A DNA stretch of 24,965 bases, taken from positions 1 to 24,965 of the forward strand of contig BBXU01001660.1 of assembly GCA_001598975.1 (NCBI GenBank), in the 5' to 3' direction. Under the pieces are notes generated by a model. The model made no database searches and was not told where the DNA came from. It saw only the letters and a program-made list of their open reading frames with translations. The position numbers and the translations under genes are program-made. Source of the stretch: Parachlorella kessleri (lineage: Eukaryota; Chlorophyta; Trebouxiophyceae; Chlorellales; Chlorellaceae). Of this stretch, positions 21,701 through 24,965 are shown piece by piece; positions within the stretch are counted from its first letter, which is position 1, and every line of letters begins with the position of its first letter.

Positions 21701-24700
21701 GGTGTCCCGGTTGCCGGGTATCGCATGCCTGCGTCATACTGTTGACAAGTGTGTTCGCCCCTCCCTCCGTGCCTGTTCCACAGTATCTGCCCCTCCGCAG
21801 CCGTAAACAATGCCGCACCTCCCCTACAACCAACCCTTGCTTGGCCTGTGCCAGTCTCGCTCAACCGTGTCCGGCAGCCCGGGATTGTGTTGCGAGTCTG
21901 GGAAAAGGGGTATGCTGGCCCGTGAGTGTGTTCCAAGCTCGTATCTGCCTGCCTGCAGAATGCCCCCTTTTGTTCCCTCAGCGCCTCACTCATCGTCTGC
22001 ACCCAAGGCCTTCTGGGGCAGGGGGTGGAGAAGCGGGAGGACTTCATGCAGCTCAAGTACAAGGAGCTGTTCAACACACACCTGGGGTTCATGCAGCACT
22101 ATGGTGGCGGAGATAGTAAGATGCTGGCCAAGTCTCTGGCCTTTAGGGTCTTCGCCAGACTGCTGAGGTGGGTGGTCCTGAACTCCTGGCTGTGGGTTTT
22201 GCCATGGATGGACGACCCATGCTAGGGCTTGATTGTGAGTGCCTGATGTTTTCATGATCGGCATGCTGTTTCATGGTCGGATTGTGTGACTCCCTGGGAT
22301 GGGCGGTTGGTGGGCAAACGGAGGGGGCCGTGGGTGTGCAAGGTTTGGCCCAACGCTGAATGTGTTGTGACCACACCGATAGTGGGCTGCCAAGCAGCAT
22401 GATAACTTTTGTGTTCAAGGAGCGGAGGAGCTTGGTGTGGTCTTAACCACGCTGTACCCACCTGCCCGCCCACCGCCACTTCCCAGGGCGCACTTGCTTG
22501 TACCCCACGGTGTAGGGAGCGCGCCTCCTGGCGGCGAGACCTTTTGCAGCGACGGGTGCACCTCCTCGCCGGTGCTACCCTCACTGGAGCAGTTACCAGC
22601 CTCAAGCACGAGACCCAGGCAGGGCGCAAGGCTCGGCTGCACAAGCTGCAGGCGCGCAGCCGCGGCCGCGCCGGCGCGGGTGCTTGCGGCTGTGGCCTGC
22701 CGGGCTGCACGCTGGGCGACACGGGGGGTTTGGGCGAGGGTCCGGCGCAGGATGCTGCAAAGGCTACACGCATTGTCGAAGCGTCAAGCCTGCTGACCAG
22801 CTCCCTAACCCTCCTCACGGCATTACAGGAGGCAAGTGAATGTGCTTCGTGTTCGCCTAATGACAAAGCACTTGGGCTCATTTCTGCGTTGTATGTGTTG
22901 TGCGTGCTTGTCAGCTCACTGGGGTTTTGAAAGGTGCCATGGCGAGTAGGTTTCGGCAGGGTGGCTCTCCTGTATTTGAGGAATGCTAAAAGCTCGCGGG
23001 TACTGCGGCTGGAATTTCGTTGCCTAGATGGAAGGACATTATATCAAAGGGAGTCTCTCCAGCTATGCGGTCGCAGTGCTGCACTGCAGCATTCAGCTGA
23101 TTCTGCAGAGGGAGGGAAGCTCCATAGGTTCTGGAAGCCAATGTCCACACGATGGTGTAGGTTGCTTCTCCCCAAGATCATACAACAGCAATTCATAGGA
23201 GCTGGCAAGGGAGTTGCAGGCTGCGCTAGCGGTGCTGAGCGGTGGGCCTGGCTGGCCTGTCAGCCCAGGAACCTCTCACCACCCTTCCAGCTGTGCCAAA
23301 TGAGAACCTCGAGGGTATTTTTGGATCTCTTCCTTTGCAGGCTGGCAAGGAAGGCCGGCAGGCCGCCCTGGAGGTGTTGGGGAATATGAACCTCGCTGAG
23401 GCGGCCAATGCAAGCCCCTCCCTGGCTAGCGTCTCAGCAGATCTCGAGGCGAGTTGCAGTTTGTGTCAAGTTGTGTGTTCCAAGGCTGGGGTGGTGCCTG
23501 TGCAGCATCCAAGGCTGCGCTAGTGGGCAGGCTGGCAGCGAGCGGGCTGGCAAATTATGAGTTGGTTTCATGCAGCACCTAGCCAACCCAGGGCTACAAC
23601 TTTCTGACAGTTTACATGGCAGCGAGTCCTGGCAAACCGTTCTCAAAACCTGGCACGGTTCGATAACGTGTGCCAGCAGAAGGCCTGCTGGCTGCTCCAC
23701 CCAAGAGCTTGCCATGTCTTTTCCCACATGGTACACTCATCGTCATGCAGGGGCCGGAGGCCAGCCTCAAGGAGTGGCTTGCATGGGGTGAGCAGCTGGT
23801 GCAGCAGTCTGGCGGCAAGCGAACGGCCCAGCTTGATGCCGAGAAGGCTGCGGAGGCCGCCGCTGCCGCGCTGCTTTCGGAGGAGGAGGCTGTGCAGCGC
23901 AAGGCTGCGGCCAAGGCGGCCAAGCGCCAGCGACAGAAGGCAGCCAAGCAGCGAGCTGGTGCAGCACAGCAGCCAGAGGAACCCTCAGGTGCTCCGCTAG
24001 ATAGTGCCCAGGTGGAGCGTCAGGAGGGGGCCATTACAGATACCCCCGTTGCAGCGGGGGAGAGCAGTGGATCTGCAAATCCAAGGGGTGAGCATGTTGC
24101 TTCCTTGACCCAAGGCGCCCCTAGGCAACCCATCGATACCGCAGCGAGCTCCCCAGCTTCCCAGGCAGTGGAGCTCACAAATGCAGCTCAGTCGTCAGAG
24201 GAGGGCGCAGAGGATACCGTGCCGAGGCAAGCATGCAGCAGGAGTGGCAGCCAGCAACAAGTTCTTCTTTCCAGCCCGTACAATGAGCAAGCCAGCGGCA
24301 GTCAGGAGGTGCCTGTTGGCGGCACTGCTGCCCGTGCTGTGAAGTTGAAGAAACCGCAGAAGGCAGTGGAGCGGGAGCAGCAGCGAAATCCCCCACCACG
24401 AAATGCCTCCCTGCAAGAGTCAGCAGCTGGCCTCCTACGCGCTGCTCCAGCTGGCAATGAGCAGGCATCCCCCGCCATCATCCCAGCCCTTGCTGCCATT
24501 CTTGGCCCTGCTGCTCCCCCCCAGCCGGCAAGCAAAAGAGCAGCGGCAATTGCAGCCCCGGCCACGCCTCCAAGGGCGGCGCCGCCAGCCCTTCCGCAGC
24601 CCTTGTCTGTGGAAATTCCACTGCTGTCCCCGGCACCACTGCTGGGGGCAGTGCCACTGCCGTCAGCAACGTCAGGGGAGGCGCCGGCGGCGGCAGTGGC

Positions 24701-24788
24701 GGCCCGCTCAGGGGAGCCCGTTGCGTCCGAGGCTCCAGACACAGTGGCGGCAGCACAGGCAGCTGAGGCTCAAGTAGCTCAATACCAG
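15704..24788 (+). CDS. Copy 3 (3'-truncated by window): same U-box-family gene, exons 1-16
   Basis: Exons: 15704-15740, 15880-16123, 16546-16745, 17017-17229, 17678-17867, 18204-18291, 18876-18969, 19306-19451, 19852-19952, 20290-20521 (start uncertain), 20870-20960, 21386-21531, 21959-22167, 22516-22831, 23341-23448, 23751-24788. They join in one frame of 1,151 codons. Exons 4, 5, 6, 7, 11, 12, 13 and 15 have exactly the copy 2 length; the others differ by multiples of three. The U-box exon should follow intron 16 but lies beyond the window. The oddity is exon 10: the acceptor used in copy 2 is removed by a 36-base deletion near 20345. A substitute acceptor just before 20290 keeps the frame and adds 13 residues, but its pyrimidine tract is weak. 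If it is not used, reading into the intron stops at once (TAA at 19954-19956) and the copy would be a pseudogene. Function as for copy 2, by similarity only. Confidence 0.72.
17082..17120 (+). other. Cys/His cluster in exon 4, copy 3
   Basis: This is the same CPCCEAYHTWHSC motif as in copy 2, inside an exon of identical length (213 bases). It is followed by LLSASAELAVLS. Nearby residues such as VSG versus VEA just upstream have changed while all six Cys/His positions are kept. Metal binding is inferred, not shown. Confidence 0.55.
20335..20350 (+). other. Site of a 36-base deletion removing the exon 10 acceptor, copy 3
   Basis: Copy 2 has CCTCTG at 9571 and again at 9607, with the CTTGCAG acceptor between them. 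Copy 3 has a single CCTCTG here and lacks the 36 bases between. This is the signature of deletion between six-base direct repeats. The exon 10 protein downstream (LWQLQC...) is otherwise intact. Confidence 0.8.
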
Positions 24789-24837
24789 GTGGGTCCCTGG
24801 TAGAGTGCCTTGCGGGTTGACATAACCGTAGGCACGC

Positions 24838-24878
24838 TGTGTGTGTGCGTGTGTGCATGTGCGTGTGCGTGCGCGTGC

Positions 24879-24964
<86 letters not shown>
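24838..24964 (+). repeat. (GT)n microsatellite with imperfect GTGC/GCGT 5' part, intron 16 copy 3
   Basis: Alternating purine-pyrimidine sequence runs for about 127 bases. The part from 24881 to 24964 is 42 uninterrupted GT units, preceded by variant units with GC and CA. Such tracts slip readily and can adopt Z-DNA. It lies in the intron before the missing U-box exon, and the window stops within it. Introns 16 of copies 1 and 2 have only short GTGTGTG runs. Confidence 0.95.

Positions 24965-24965
<1 letters not shown>

Noticed and set aside
1..24965. Bacterial operon, CRISPR array or RNA genes
   Set aside because: Coding is split by introns, repeats are whole-gene units or a microsatellite, and no tRNA, rRNA or CRISPR-like spacing was seen.

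Overview
The window looks like nuclear DNA of a green alga, most likely a chlorophyte of the Chlamydomonadales type. The reasons are high GC, short coding exons separated by roughly 130-600 base introns with GT/GC...AG borders, Ala/Gln/Pro-rich protein linkers and (GT)n microsatellites. The organism is an inference; I cannot tell genus or species. Long bacterial-style open frames, mostly on the minus strand, are shadows caused by the GC content.

Nearly all of the window is explained by one gene type present in three head-to-tail copies on the + strand. Copy 1 (204-4334) has only its last six exons, because its 5' part lies before base 1. Copy 2 (4953-14605) is complete: 17 exons join in one frame of 3,816 bases to give a predicted 1,271-residue protein. 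Copy 3 (15704-24788) has exons 1-16 and runs off the window inside a (GT)n tract before its last exon. Exon borders were set by comparing the copies. Intron phases agree at every junction, and nearly all exon length differences between copies are multiples of three, whereas introns differ freely.

The predicted protein is large and modular. It has a short N-terminal exon, helical segments, a Cys/His cluster (exon 4), an acidic mini-exon (exon 6), Leu/Ala-rich helical repeats that look like an alpha-solenoid (exons 7-15), a second Cys cluster (exon 14), an Ala/Glu/Lys/Arg helix with a basic tail and then a low-complexity linker (exon 16), and a C-terminal U-box (exon 17). A U-box predicts E2 binding and E3 or E4 ubiquitin ligase activity. 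The rest of the protein is unrecognised and would be the substrate-binding part. I found no other genes, RNA genes, CRISPR arrays or recognisable transposons.

The points most worth a second look are the tandem family itself, three GC-AG introns kept at fixed positions in every copy, a 36-base deletion in copy 3 that removes a splice acceptor, a possible decaying exon in intron 14, and a conserved block just upstream of both visible start codons.
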